49,608 nt of DNA, from contig JARLIH010000055.1 in the NCBI GenBank assembly GCA_031291845.1, positions 1 through 49,608 of the forward strand. Direction: 5' to 3'. The stretch is from Isosphaeraceae bacterium (GTDB lineage: Bacteria > Planctomycetota > Planctomycetia > Isosphaerales > Isosphaeraceae). The position numbers and the translations under genes were made by a program. Below are positions 1 through 8,379 of this stretch, in pieces. A model generated the notes under the pieces. The model was not told the origin of the DNA. It did no database searches and was given only the letters and a program-made list of their open reading frames with translations. The first letter of the stretch is position 1. The number at the start of each line of letters is the position of its first letter.

Positions 1-2069
1 ACGCCACAGGCGCCATTCCGGAGGCGATCGCCCAGGACAAGGACCTGACCCGGCTGCTCCTCCACGCAGTCGGCGTGCCCGTGCCCGTGGGCCGGCCGGT
101 CGAGGACGCGGAAGACGCGTGGGAAGCCGCTCGGGAGATCGGGGCGCCCGTCGTCGTGAAACCGCGCTTCGGCAATCAGGGCCGAGGCGTCGCGACGAAC
201 CTGAGCACCCGCGAACAGGTGATGACCGCGTTCGCCGACGCCAAGGAAGAGGGGGACAGTGTCGTCGTCGAGCGGTACCACCCCGGGGCCGACTATCGGG
301 TGCTCGTCGTCAACGGCCGCGTCGTGGCGGCCTCGCGCAGAGAACCCGCGCAGGTCATCGGCGACGGCCGCAGCTCGATCGATCAGCTCGTCGAGGAGGT
401 CAACAAGGACCCAAGGCGCGGCGAGGACCACGCCACAGCGCTCAGCAAGATCGTCCTCAACTCGATCGCGCTCGCCGTCCTGGCCGAACAGGGTTTCACC
501 CCCGACTCGGTGCCGGCCGCCGGGCAACGCGTGTTGATCCGCCGCAACGCCAACCTCAGCACCGGCGGCACCGCCGAGGACGTCACCGACCTGGTCCATC
601 CCGAGGTCGCGGCTCGCTCGATCGACGCCGCCCGGGTCATCGGGCTCGACATCGCGGGCATCGACGTCATTGCCCAGGACATCAGCCGTCCGCTGGAAGA
701 CCAGGCCGGCGTCGTGGTCGAGGTCAACGCCGGGCCGGGCCTCCGCATGCACATCGAACCTTCGTCGGGCAAGCCCCGCCCGGTGGGCGAAGCGATCGTC
801 GCGTCGCTCTTCCCGGAGGGAGAAAATGGCCGGATCCCCATCGCCGCCGTGACGGGCGTCAACGGCAAGACCACCACCGCGCGGCTGCTCGCCCACATCG
901 TAGGGCAGACGGGCAAGGTCGTGGGCATGACCTGCTCCGACGGCATCTACGTCGGGGATCGTCGGATCGACACGGGCGATTGCAGCGGTCCTCAGAGCGC
1001 TCGGTCGGTGCTCGTGAACCCCCAGGTCGAGGCGGCTGTCTTCGAGACCGCCCGCGGCGGAATCTTGCGCGAGGGGCTCGGGTTCGACCGTTGCGACGTC
1101 GCGGTCGTCACCAATATCGGTGAGGGAGACCACCTCGGCCTGTCCGACATCCAGACGGTCGAGGCCCTCGCCCAGGTCAAGCGGACCATCGTGGACGTCG
1201 TTCCCCCGGGCGGCTCCGCGGTCCTGAATGCCGACGACCCGCTGGTCGCCGCGATGGCCGAGTACTCCAAGGGGGCGGTCATCTACTGGGCCTGGAGCGA
1301 AGCCAACCCGACCTTGCGGGACCACCGCGAGCAGGGCGGGCGGGTGGTGTTCGTCCGCGACGGCGTCATCATCCTGGCCGCCGGCGCGACGGAGATCCCG
1401 GTGCTCGGTCTCTCCCGCGTCCCCCTGACGAGACTCGGCCGTGTCGCCTTCCAGGTCGAGAACGTCTTGGCGGCGACCGCTGCGGCGTGGGCCTTTCAGT
1501 TGCCGCTTGAGCTGATCCGCGAGGGGCTCTCCTCGTTCGACAGCACGCCCCACCAGGTGCCGGGACGCTTCAACGTCCTCGAATCCAATGGGGCCACGGT
1601 GATCGTCGACTACGCCCACAACGTGTCGGCGGTGTCAGCGCTGCTGGAGGCCGTGAAGCCGTTCCCTTCCCAGCGCCGGCGCATCGTCTTCTCGGCCGCG
1701 GGGGACCGGCGTGACGACGACGTGCTGCGGCAGACGGAGATGATCGGCGACGTTTTCGATTCGGTGATCCTGCACGAGTCAAGCGACCGCCGCGGGCGTG
1801 CCGAGGGTGACATCGTCGCCCTGATGCGCCGGGGACTGGCCCTGGGCTCGCGGGTGTCCGAGACGCTGGAAGCCGCCAACGAGCCCAGCGCGATCCGGCT
1901 CGCCCTGACGGACCTGCGCGAAGGGGACCTCGTCGTGATCCAGCCGGACGCGATCGACGCCGTTCTCCGCCAGGTCCAGCTCTTCCTCGCACAGAACTCC
2001 CCGCAGCCGGCCCTGGAGCCGCTGGCCATCGGCGCCGAAGTGTCGTACGCCCTTCCCGTCGCGGATTGA
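1..2069 (+). CDS. cphA: Cyanophycin synthetase (partial, 5' end outside window)
   Basis: Makes cyanophycin, a poly-aspartate backbone with arginine side chains, using ATP. The reading frame is open from base 3 (ATGAIPEAIAQDKDLT), so the gene begins upstream; about 688 residues are visible of the family's roughly 870-900. The first part is an ATP-grasp domain (KPRFGNQGRGV near base 160, EVNAGPGLRMH near 720) that adds one amino acid. A Mur-ligase-like domain follows, with the P-loop GVNGKTTTAR near base 855, the Mur-type motif DYAHN near 1610 and a Mur C-terminal fold to the end. The internal ATG at base 75 is not the start. No cyanophycinase is visible nearby; arginine-catabolism genes lie at 33.7-36.0 kb. 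A hairpin follows the stop codon. Identification is firm. Confidence 0.95.
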   Translation, partial: ATGAIPEAIAQDKDLTRLLLHAVGVPVPVGRPVEDAEDAWEAAREIGAPVVVKPRFGNQGRGVATNLSTREQVMTAFADAKEEGDSVVVERYHPGADYRVLVVNGRVVAASRREPAQVIGDGRSSIDQLVEEVNKDPRRGEDHATALSKIVLNSIALAVLAEQGFTPDSVPAAGQRVLIRRNANLSTGGTAEDVTDLVHPEVAARSIDAARVIGLDIAGIDVIAQDISRPLEDQAGVVVEVNAGPGLRMHIEPSSGKPRPVGEAIVASLFPEGENGRIPIAAVTGVNGKTTTARLLAHIVGQTGKVVGMTCSDGIYVGDRRIDTGDCSGPQSARSVLVNPQVEAAVFETARGGILREGLGFDRCDVAVVTNIGEGDHLGLSDIQTVEALAQVKRTIVDVVPPGGSAVLNADDPLVAAMAEYSKGAVIYWAWSEANPTLRDHREQGGRVVFVRDGVIILAAGATEIPVLGLSRVPLTRLGRVAFQVENVLAATAAAWAFQLPLELIREGLSSFDSTPHQVPGRFNVLESNGATVIVDYAHNVSAVSALLEAVKPFPSQRRRIVFSAAGDRRDDDVLRQTEMIGDVFDSVILHESSDRRGRAEGDIVALMRRGLALGSRVSETLEAANEPSAIRLALTDLREGDLVVIQPDAIDAVLRQVQLFLAQNSPQPALEPLAIGAEVSYALPVAD

Positions 2070-2092
2070 CGAACGGACGCGCCCAAATTCCC

Positions 2093-2135
2093 GCGGGCCG
2101 ATGACGGTGGCCTCTCACCGCCTTCATCGGCCCGC
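2093..2135 (+). terminator. Hairpin after cphA, possible terminator
   Basis: GCGGGCCGATGA (2093-2104) pairs with TCATCGGCCCGC (2124-2135), with extra GGTG/CACC pairing inside. It lies 24 bases past the cphA stop. There is no clear T-run, so a terminator role is inference. Confidence 0.4.
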
Positions 2136-2193
2136 CGTAATTATGCGTCCTCCGGCTGGTGGAAGACGTTCGGGCCCGTGTCGGCGCGACCAC

Positions 2194-2300
2194 GAATCGA
2201 CTCGTACGGCCGGCAATGGCCGGCCCTACACGAACACGTTCCGGAGCGATTCGATCGCCTTCGCTTCGATCCGCGTTACCAGGCCGCCGGCTTTTGTGGC
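2194..2300 (+). repeat. Palindromic repeat, copy 1 of 2 (ilvC-3'-end-like)
   Basis: The first ~50 bases (GAATCGACTCGTA, then a GGCCGGC/GCCGGCC palindrome) match 23154-23205 closely. Similarity continues to about 2300 and, read on the minus strand, resembles the last ~14 codons of ilvC: here GGLVTRIEAKAI, in ilv[13 protein letters not shown]. It is not part of an intact gene here. The rest of the 2070-2500 gap holds only the hairpins at 2093 and 2345. Confidence 0.6.
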
Positions 2301-2344
2301 GCGCCCAGTCCGCTCAGGACATGGGGCTAAGGGCCGTGTTCTTC

Positions 2345-2370
2345 CCCTCTCCCCCTCTTCGGGGAGAGGG
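2345..2370. repeat. Perfect 10-bp hairpin CCCTCTCCCC/GGGGAGAGGG
   Basis: A perfect 10-bp inverted repeat with a 6-base loop lies between the convergent cphA and sulfotransferase genes. It could act as a terminator in either direction or be a dispersed intergenic palindrome; there is no T-run. Confidence 0.5.
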
Positions 2371-2500
2371 TAATGTGAGGCGTCTTCCTCTTCTCCACAC
2401 GTGCCGCCCGTTCGACCCCTGACCCGGCCTGGCTACCGACCACTGATCAAACCTCGATAATCGACAAGCACCACAATGCAACGAGAATCAGTCAATTCAA

Positions 2501-4663
2501 TCATCTGTCCGCAGCATCGTCCGGCGTGAGCATCGCGAACAGTTCCGCCAGCTCTCCTTCGTAGTTCTTCCACCGAGCCACCGAGCGCTTGTAGATCGGC
2601 TGCCGGACCTGCGTGACGCTCGCCGTCCGGACCGACCGTTGCGTGCGATGGAACTCCAGGCACGCCGGGTCCCATTCCAGGCCAGCCGCCGACAGCAAGC
2701 GCCGCGCAACGCTTTCCAGGTCCGAGACCGTGTCCTCGTAATGGACCTCGTGGACGGTCACTGGCAGAACGCGCGACCAGTGCTCCATGATCCGCCGGTA
2801 CTCCCCGAACCGCGACGCGATGTGCACAGGAGCGTTGGCCCAGCGGATCGAACGGAAATCGGTCATCCAGCACGACACCGCCACGTCGCGCAGGTCGCGC
2901 CGGCAGTGGATGAACGTGGCATCGGGGAACAGGAGCGCCAGCAATCCAAGGTGCATATAATTGTCGGGCATCTTGTTGACGATCCGCTCCGCCCGGTCGC
3001 CGTCGAGGCCCCCTAACCGATCGAGGTGCTCCTGCGCCAGGCGGCGGATCGCCTGCGCATTCAGGTGGGGCACTCCCTCGATCGGTGCCAGCGGGCGGTC
3101 GAGCACCGACGGGATGTCCTCAAACGACTGGCGGGCCAGCCGAAGCTCACCGGCCCCATGCACCAGCGGATGGCTGGCCAGGATCTGCTCGATCAGCGTC
3201 GTGCCCGAGCGCGGCAGACCAAACACGAACACGGGCCGGCGCGTGTCGAGGCCCGTTCCCGTCAGTCTCGCGAAGAACTCGGGATGAAACTCCCGCATCA
3301 GGCCATCAACGACGCGCTCGTGGTCGGCCGGCACGTACGCCCGCTCGCCCCGCGCCTGCTCCAGGCTCAGGGCGTTAGCCTCGCGCAGGCACTCGGCCGC
3401 ACGGGCATAGTCGCCACGCGCATCCAGCACGTGCGCCAGGCCGAACAGCAAGTGCGGCCGGGGTGTCGGGGGAAGGCGGGGGTCGGCCAGGCGTTCCTCG
3501 AGCGCGGCAAGATCGGCATCCGGCAACTTGTCCCGCAAGAGCGTCGCCAAGCGCGCGTAGGGAAGCGGGAACCTCGGCTGCGCCCGCAGCGCCGCGCGAA
3601 ACGCGTCTTCGGCCTCGGCCATCTCCCCCAGTTCCTCGTGGATGGCGCCGAGGTGAAGCAGGGCCGGCGCGAGAGCGGGCTGCAACTGCAGCGCGCTGTG
3701 GTAATTCTCTCGCGCCTCGGCCAGCCGGCCCTCTTCCTGCAGCGCCCGGCCGAGATCGTTGTACGTCCCGGCCTGCTTTACCGGCGAGAGCGCGAGCACC
3801 CGCTCCCAGCACGGGATGGCCTCGGCGAAGTCATCCCGCTCGGCGTACAGCCCGGCCAGTTCCTCCCAGCGCGAGGGATTCTCCGGGTCGTGCTCGGCAG
3901 CCTGCTTGAGCCAGGGGACCGCGCCGCCGAGCTGCCCCTCGCACCACAGGGTCATGCCGACATCACGGTAGTTCTCGGCCCGATCGGGGTCCAGCCGCGT
4001 GGCCTCCAGATAGGCGGATCGAGCCTCCTCGTACCGGTCCAGCGTCCGCAAGGCGTCGCCGAGGTTGCGATGCAGCACCGCCATGTCAGGCTCGAGGCGG
4101 GCCGCTTCCTGAAGGTGGGGCACCGCCGCTTCGGTTCGGCCCCGGTTCACGAGCGCCAGGCCAAGGTTGGTGCGGACCCGGAACAAGTCCGGTTCGAGTT
4201 CGACCGCGCGGCGGAATTGCTCGATCGCCTCGTCCACCTGACCCAACTCCTGGAGAACGACACCCAGATTGTTGAGCGCGGGGACCATGCCGGGCCGAAT
4301 CGCGAGCGCGCGCTGGAACTCCTCGACGGCCCCGGCGATGTTCCCCATTCCTTGAAGAGTCAGGCCGAGCGTGTTGCGGGCCTCGGGGTAATCCGACCGC
4401 AGCCCGAGCGCCATCCGGCAGCAGCCGATCGCGCGCGACCACTCACCCAGGTTGCGGTGGGCTTCCGCCAGGTCGACGTGGAACGCCGGGACGCCGGGAC
4501 GCATGGCGATCGCCCGACCCAGCAGTTGCACGGCGAGCGCATGTTCGCCTCGCTGCGCATGCTCGAGGGCAAGTGCGTGCAGGGCGGCCGGATTCGTCGG
4601 TTCTTGCCCGTTGTCGCCGACCGCCGAACCGCCGCCCGATTCATTAACATCTGTACGATTCAT
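2501..4663 (-). CDS. TPR-repeat sulfotransferase
   Basis: A 720-residue protein. Residues ~25-430 are tandem tetratricopeptide repeats (units ending in PDLA, PGMVPALNNLG and similar). The C-terminal ~250 residues are a sulfotransferase domain: the 5'-phosphosulfate-binding loop FGLPRSGTTLIEQIL lies near residue 480 and the 3'-phosphate-binding region FIHCRRDLRDVAVSCW near 590. By family, it transfers sulfate from PAPS to a carbohydrate or protein; the acceptor is unknown. The frame opens at a TTG (4672), but ATG at 4663 (MNRTD) is the more likely start; no strong SD is visible. It lies 39 bp downstream of the SGNH hydrolase gene on the same strand, probably in one transcript, in a block of surface-glycan genes. 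Confidence 0.87.
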   Translation of the reverse strand: MNRTDVNESGGGSAVGDNGQEPTNPAALHALALEHAQRGEHALAVQLLGRAIAMRPGVPAFHVDLAEAHRNLGEWSRAIGCCRMALGLRSDYPEARNTLGLTLQGMGNIAGAVEEFQRALAIRPGMVPALNNLGVVLQELGQVDEAIEQFRRAVELEPDLFRVRTNLGLALVNRGRTEAAVPHLQEAARLEPDMAVLHRNLGDALRTLDRYEEARSAYLEATRLDPDRAENYRDVGMTLWCEGQLGGAVPWLKQAAEHDPENPSRWEELAGLYAERDDFAEAIPCWERVLALSPVKQAGTYNDLGRALQEEGRLAEARENYHSALQLQPALAPALLHLGAIHEELGEMAEAEDAFRAALRAQPRFPLPYARLATLLRDKLPDADLAALEERLADPRLPPTPRPHLLFGLAHVLDARGDYARAAECLREANALSLEQARGERAYVPADHERVVDGLMREFHPEFFARLTGTGLDTRRPVFVFGLPRSGTTLIEQILASHPLVHGAGELRLARQSFEDIPSVLDRPLAPIEGVPHLNAQAIRRLAQEHLDRLGGLDGDRAERIVNKMPDNYMHLGLLALLFPDATFIHCRRDLRDVAVSCWMTDFRSIRWANAPVHIASRFGEYRRIMEHWSRVLPVTVHEVHYEDTVSDLESVARRLLSAAGLEWDPACLEFHRTQRSVRTASVTQVRQPIYKRSVARWKNYEGELAELFAMLTPDDAADR

Positions 4664-4702
4664 AGAAATCAATGGATTTAAGGTGCTCGATCATGAGGGT
4701 CG

Positions 4703-6055
4703 TTACTCGCCGCGGACCACGACGATTGGTCCTGGCTCGGCGGCGTGGGACTTCGTGCCGGTGGTGCCTCGGGAGGCCAGGAGCAAGGCGAGGCGTCGAG
4801 CAACGGTCCGTCCCCACAGGTCTGCGCCGAGGGGCGATAAGTGACCATCGCCGAGCCGGGCGTTGTAGAGCGGAGATTTCCTCCCAACCACCCGTCCGAG
4901 ACGTCGTTCGAGCCGAAGGTCCTCGTCCAAGAACGCCTCCGTCGGATCGCAGAAGTAGGGGCCAGGCAGCCCCAGGTCATTCACCGCGCGGCACGGGTAA
5001 TGTCCGGGATTCCGATTGCCGAAGAGTTGCCCCTGGTCGGGGATCGGCGCGAAGACGGAGAAGGCGCCCGATCGCGTGCACTCCCGTATCACCTTCTCGA
5101 ACCAATGGTTCGCCTCGCCCCAATCACCCTTGCCCTGGATCACGTCCCGCTCCAGGCCGAAATCGTTGGCGTAATAGGCGACGACCACGAACTGCGGCTG
5201 CAGCCGTTCGAGGTAGGCTCGGAGCGTGTTGTAGTAGTGCTCGGGACTGTAGCCGAGATGGCCCGTATTGAGGATGGAGACCCTCGTCCCCAGGTCCGAC
5301 TCCAGATGCCGCGCCAGGCAAGCGGGTGGTGTTTCGGCGTCACCGATGAACATGCCCTGCATGAACGAATCGCCCAGCACGAGCCCGCGGACCGGGGCGG
5401 CGAGGTCCGGTTCAGGACCGCGGCAGCCCCAGGAGTTGGTCGTTTGCCCCGAGCCTGAAACCGGGACCGCGCCAGCCCGCTTGGCAGCGCCGAGCACGTC
5501 GGGCGTCTCGGGCAACAGGAACTGGCAGGTGTCGACATCGAAAAGGTCGGGCTGCCGGAACCAAACCGAGCGCACGTTGGGCCGGAGCCGGTAGTAGCGA
5601 CCGCCGTCGTCGCGCTCGAACACCTTCGACGACATCAGCAGGCTCATGTCGTAGTTGCCCCAGCGAATGACCGCCTCGTCGGGTCCCAACCCGCCAAGCC
5701 GGAGGAAGTCGCGGCACGCGGGTGATAGCCCGTCGAAGATGCGGCGATACCCTTCGCGAGTGCGCGCCTCGCGCCCATCGCGGCGATCTCTCCAGGAGGC
5801 CTCAACCTCCGCACGGTCAGGCGCGATGCCGGCCCCTTGCTTCGCCGCCAGCGCGGCTTTGGCCGTCCAATCCACGAGGATCGCTCGCCCCGAAGGGAAC
5901 GCGGCCCAGATCCCGGCGAGTCCCAAGGCGGTGATCGCGACGATGCCCACGCGGGCAATTCGCTCGGCGCGCTCCCTCCGCGCGAGGAAGGGAAGAGCAA
6001 GCTGCCGGGACCCTGGACGGAGCAAGCACTCGCGTATCCACAACAACAGGAGCAT
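4703..6055 (-). CDS. SGNH/GDSL-type hydrolase, membrane-anchored
   Basis: About 450 residues. A cluster of basic residues and one hydrophobic segment near residues 25-50 suggest an N-terminal membrane anchor. The SGNH hallmarks are present: GDSFMQG (catalytic Ser) near residue 226, the Gly block NTGHLGY, the Asn block YYANDFG, and the C-terminal DGHLSPLG carrying the catalytic Asp-x-x-His near residue 400. Family members often add or remove acyl groups on exported polysaccharides. The frame runs back to a GTG at 6109, but ATG at 6055 has GAGGT about 6 bases upstream and is preferred. It is followed closely by the TPR-sulfotransferase gene, so a joint role in modifying a surface glycan is plausible but inferred. 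Confidence 0.82.
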   Translation of the reverse strand: MLLLLWIRECLLRPGSRQLALPFLARRERAERIARVGIVAITALGLAGIWAAFPSGRAILVDWTAKAALAAKQGAGIAPDRAEVEASWRDRRDGREARTREGYRRIFDGLSPACRDFLRLGGLGPDEAVIRWGNYDMSLLMSSKVFERDDGGRYYRLRPNVRSVWFRQPDLFDVDTCQFLLPETPDVLGAAKRAGAVPVSGSGQTTNSWGCRGPEPDLAAPVRGLVLGDSFMQGMFIGDAETPPACLARHLESDLGTRVSILNTGHLGYSPEHYYNTLRAYLERLQPQFVVVAYYANDFGLERDVIQGKGDWGEANHWFEKVIRECTRSGAFSVFAPIPDQGQLFGNRNPGHYPCRAVNDLGLPGPYFCDPTEAFLDEDLRLERRLGRVVGRKSPLYNARLGDGHLSPLGADLWGRTVARRLALLLASRGTTGTKSHAAEPGPIVVVRGE

Positions 6056-6482
6056 TGCCACCTCAAAACGGCGGGTTACCTCGACCGCGGCATGATGGAT
6101 TCGCGGCACAGAGGAAACCCGGTCACTATCTGCTGTGAAAGCCTGAGAACGCGCGGTCTCCCCCCCTATTTATTCGAGTGCAAGCGCTCGTACCACCGCC
6201 CGAGACCTCGGTCCCCAAGACCTCCTGGTCATTCGAGCCTCAGGCGTCATATCGTCGCAGCGCCACGGGGTCGGTGCCAGTGGTCTGCGTGCCTTCGGCA
6301 GGGAAGACCCGCATGCGGGAAAGCCACATGTCCGGTTCTGTGAGGGCGAAACTCGAATGGTTAAGCGACTCGGCCATCATTCCTGGCCGCGTGACCTCCA
6401 CGCTTGACCCGCGGACGGGCCAGGCCGTTGAATGGAGTGGCGACGTTGCCGCTCCGCCACAACTGCCACAGGTCCCACCTCA
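6056..6482. other. Divergent intergenic region with intron relic
   Basis: About 430 bases between the divergent SGNH hydrolase and Stealth-like transferase genes. The only structure I can name is the group II intron domain V-like element at 6305-6338. Promoters for both genes should lie here but none is convincing. Confidence 0.5.
6305..6338 (+). mobile_element. Degenerate group II intron domain V-like relic
   Basis: A 34-base element, the usual length of domain V, reads AGACCCGCATGCGGGAAAGC then CACATGTCCGGTTC and is followed by TGTGAGGG. It resembles the bacterial domain V consensus as I remember it, including the GAAA loop and the GGTTC end. The catalytic AGC near the 5' end is ACC here, so it should be inactive. 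No reverse transcriptase frame precedes it on this strand. Judged from memory of the consensus, not a search. Confidence 0.55.
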
Positions 6483-8069
6483 ATGGACGCCTTCTACATC
6501 TTTCAGCATAGCAAACATGGGGACGAGGAACTTCGTTACTCGCTACGCAGCGTGGCGCAGCACGCACCGTGGATTCGCAAGGTCTGGATCTTTGGGGACC
6601 GCCCGCTGTGGTTGGCGTCGCGACCCGAGTTGATCGAGCACGTACCCCACGAGCGAATCGCCTGGGTGATCGGCGTGAAGACGCCCGTCGTCAACACCTT
6701 CCTGATGATGTGGCTATCGGCTCTCCTCCCCGAGGTGGACAGCGAGTATTTGTGGTTCTGCGACGATTACGTCCTGCTTCAAGACCTGGATGTGGAGGTC
6801 GCTCGGCAGCAGCGAATCGTTGAGGACTTGACCGGTGCGCAGCTCCGGCATCGAGGCCTCTACAAGGATGCCGTGTGGCGAACGTTCGACCTCCTGCGAC
6901 GATTCAACTTCCCCGGCCTGAACTTCGAAGTGCACGCCCCAATTCACCTGAAAAAGCGCTGGATCCTGGATGCCGCTGCGCGTTTCCGAGACTTCATGAC
7001 CGAGGATCGCTTCTATGGCTTGCTCGCCAAGATGGCCGTCTTGAACCACGCCCACCAGCAGGAGGGGTTCAAGCCGGTGCCCATAGCAGCAGAGGGCCGA
7101 TACATAGGGTTCCACGACAGGTCGTTCTCGCGGGAGGAGATCGTCACACATTGCCTTGGCAAGACGTTTCTCAACTTCGATGACGATTCGTTTGACGTTA
7201 CCATGCAAGGCTACCTGAAGGAACGATTCCAGGAGCCTTGTCTCTATGAGCATGACGATCGTGGGATTCTGCCAGCATCGCCGGCATCGCCCCGACCGAT
7301 CGAGGTTCGAGCCTCAGCACCTGCCGAGGGAATTCGTCTCGGTCCCGAAGATCGCCCTCTGGGCATGCCCGACCGGCCAGACAGCCATTCCCCTTTGCCG
7401 CCGACGTCCGCGTGTGTCGTCCTGGTTCCGTATCAGGAGGCGATTGCCCCCCAGTGTCAGGCCGGGCTCGAGGAACTGGAACGGCGGGGGTACGTGGTCC
7501 GCCGCGCTCGCGGGCGCTTGACGATCGACCAGGAGAGAAACCAGCTCGCCACCGACGCTCTTCGAGACGGATTCGAGGAAACGCTTTGGATCGATGGGGA
7601 CCTTGGCTTCGACGCCAACGACGTGGAGACCCTGCGCCGGCACCGGTTGCCCCTCTGCGCGGCGGTTTGTCCCAAAAAACAGGAGCCGTCGTTAGCGATT
7701 CATGTTCTTCCCGACACGACACGAATCGTCATCGGTAAGGGAGGCGGCTTACACGAGCTGCTCTACAGCAGCGGCGGCTTTCTGCACGTGCGCAGGCATG
7801 TTTACGAAACCATCGAGTCGCAATGGAAGTTGCCCGTGTGCAACGGCCCCTCATCGCGCCCTTTCGTGCCCTATTTTCAGCCGCTCGTTCGCGAATGGAA
7901 GAACGGGAACTGGTATCTTGCGGAGGACTTTGCCTTTTGCCACCGGGCGCGCTGTTGCGGGTTCCCGATTTTCGCGGATACCACCATCCGGCTTTCTCGC
8001 GTGTGGAATTCTCCGCCCACATCGACAGATGACGACAGCCCACGCGCCGACCGGGAATTCCGGCGTTGA
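6483..8069 (+). CDS. Stealth-like / GT-A fusion glycan transferase
   Basis: A 528-residue protein with two halves. Residues 1-~255 resemble Stealth-type sugar-phosphate transferases of capsule synthesis: the ELRYSLRSVAQHAPWIRKVWI block near residue 18, then a block ending in LWFCDDYVLL, and a His-containing segment (VHAPIHLKKRW). Residues ~300-510 look like a GT-A glycosyltransferase: QERNQLATDAL, then LWIDGDLGF with a DxD-like motif, SSGGFLHVRR, and LAEDFAFCHRAR. The ATG at 6483 (MDAFYIF) matches the domain start; an in-frame ATG at 6432 adds 17 low-complexity residues and is less likely. The tail after ADTTIRLSRVWN is short and hydrophilic where I expected more sequence, so a late frameshift is possible. 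It probably builds a surface polysaccharide. Confidence 0.72.
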   Translation: MDAFYIFQHSKHGDEELRYSLRSVAQHAPWIRKVWIFGDRPLWLASRPELIEHVPHERIAWVIGVKTPVVNTFLMMWLSALLPEVDSEYLWFCDDYVLLQDLDVEVARQQRIVEDLTGAQLRHRGLYKDAVWRTFDLLRRFNFPGLNFEVHAPIHLKKRWILDAAARFRDFMTEDRFYGLLAKMAVLNHAHQQEGFKPVPIAAEGRYIGFHDRSFSREEIVTHCLGKTFLNFDDDSFDVTMQGYLKERFQEPCLYEHDDRGILPASPASPRPIEVRASAPAEGIRLGPEDRPLGMPDRPDSHSPLPPTSACVVLVPYQEAIAPQCQAGLEELERRGYVVRRARGRLTIDQERNQLATDALRDGFEETLWIDGDLGFDANDVETLRRHRLPLCAAVCPKKQEPSLAIHVLPDTTRIVIGKGGGLHELLYSSGGFLHVRRHVYETIESQWKLPVCNGPSSRPFVPYFQPLVREWKNGNWYLAEDFAFCHRARCCGFPIFADTTIRLSRVWNSPPTSTDDDSPRADREFRR

Positions 8070-8379
8070 TCATTCGGCTGGCTCCGGCGGCGCAACCAGC
8101 GCATCTTAATGTCATGGCAGAAGCGATGACGGAAGTGCCGTTGCGCGCGGGCTCGGTCGCGAAAAGCGGAGCCGAATTCCAAGCGACCGCGCGCCGGCCG
8201 GCGGGATTTGTCGATTCCTGTACATTAACTCGATCCGGTACATTCCTCGTCGATCTGCATATCGCCCACAAGTCTCCAATTGACTTCGCCGTGTTTCGCA
8301 GAAAACCCGGTCAAGAGCCTTTCAGCGGATGCTCGAGGTTCGTACTCGAAAGAGGAGTCTAGTATGATAATTTCGTTTA
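8070..8379. other. Intergenic gap, convergent genes
   Basis: About 310 bases between two convergent genes. I see no coding frame with recognisable content and no RNA gene. Confidence 0.5.

Noticed and set aside
3026..4681. 551-codon plus-strand frame opposite the TPR-sulfotransferase
   Set aside because: Arg/Gln/Gly-rich antisense shadow of a GC-rich gene with clear TPR and sulfotransferase motifs on the other strand.
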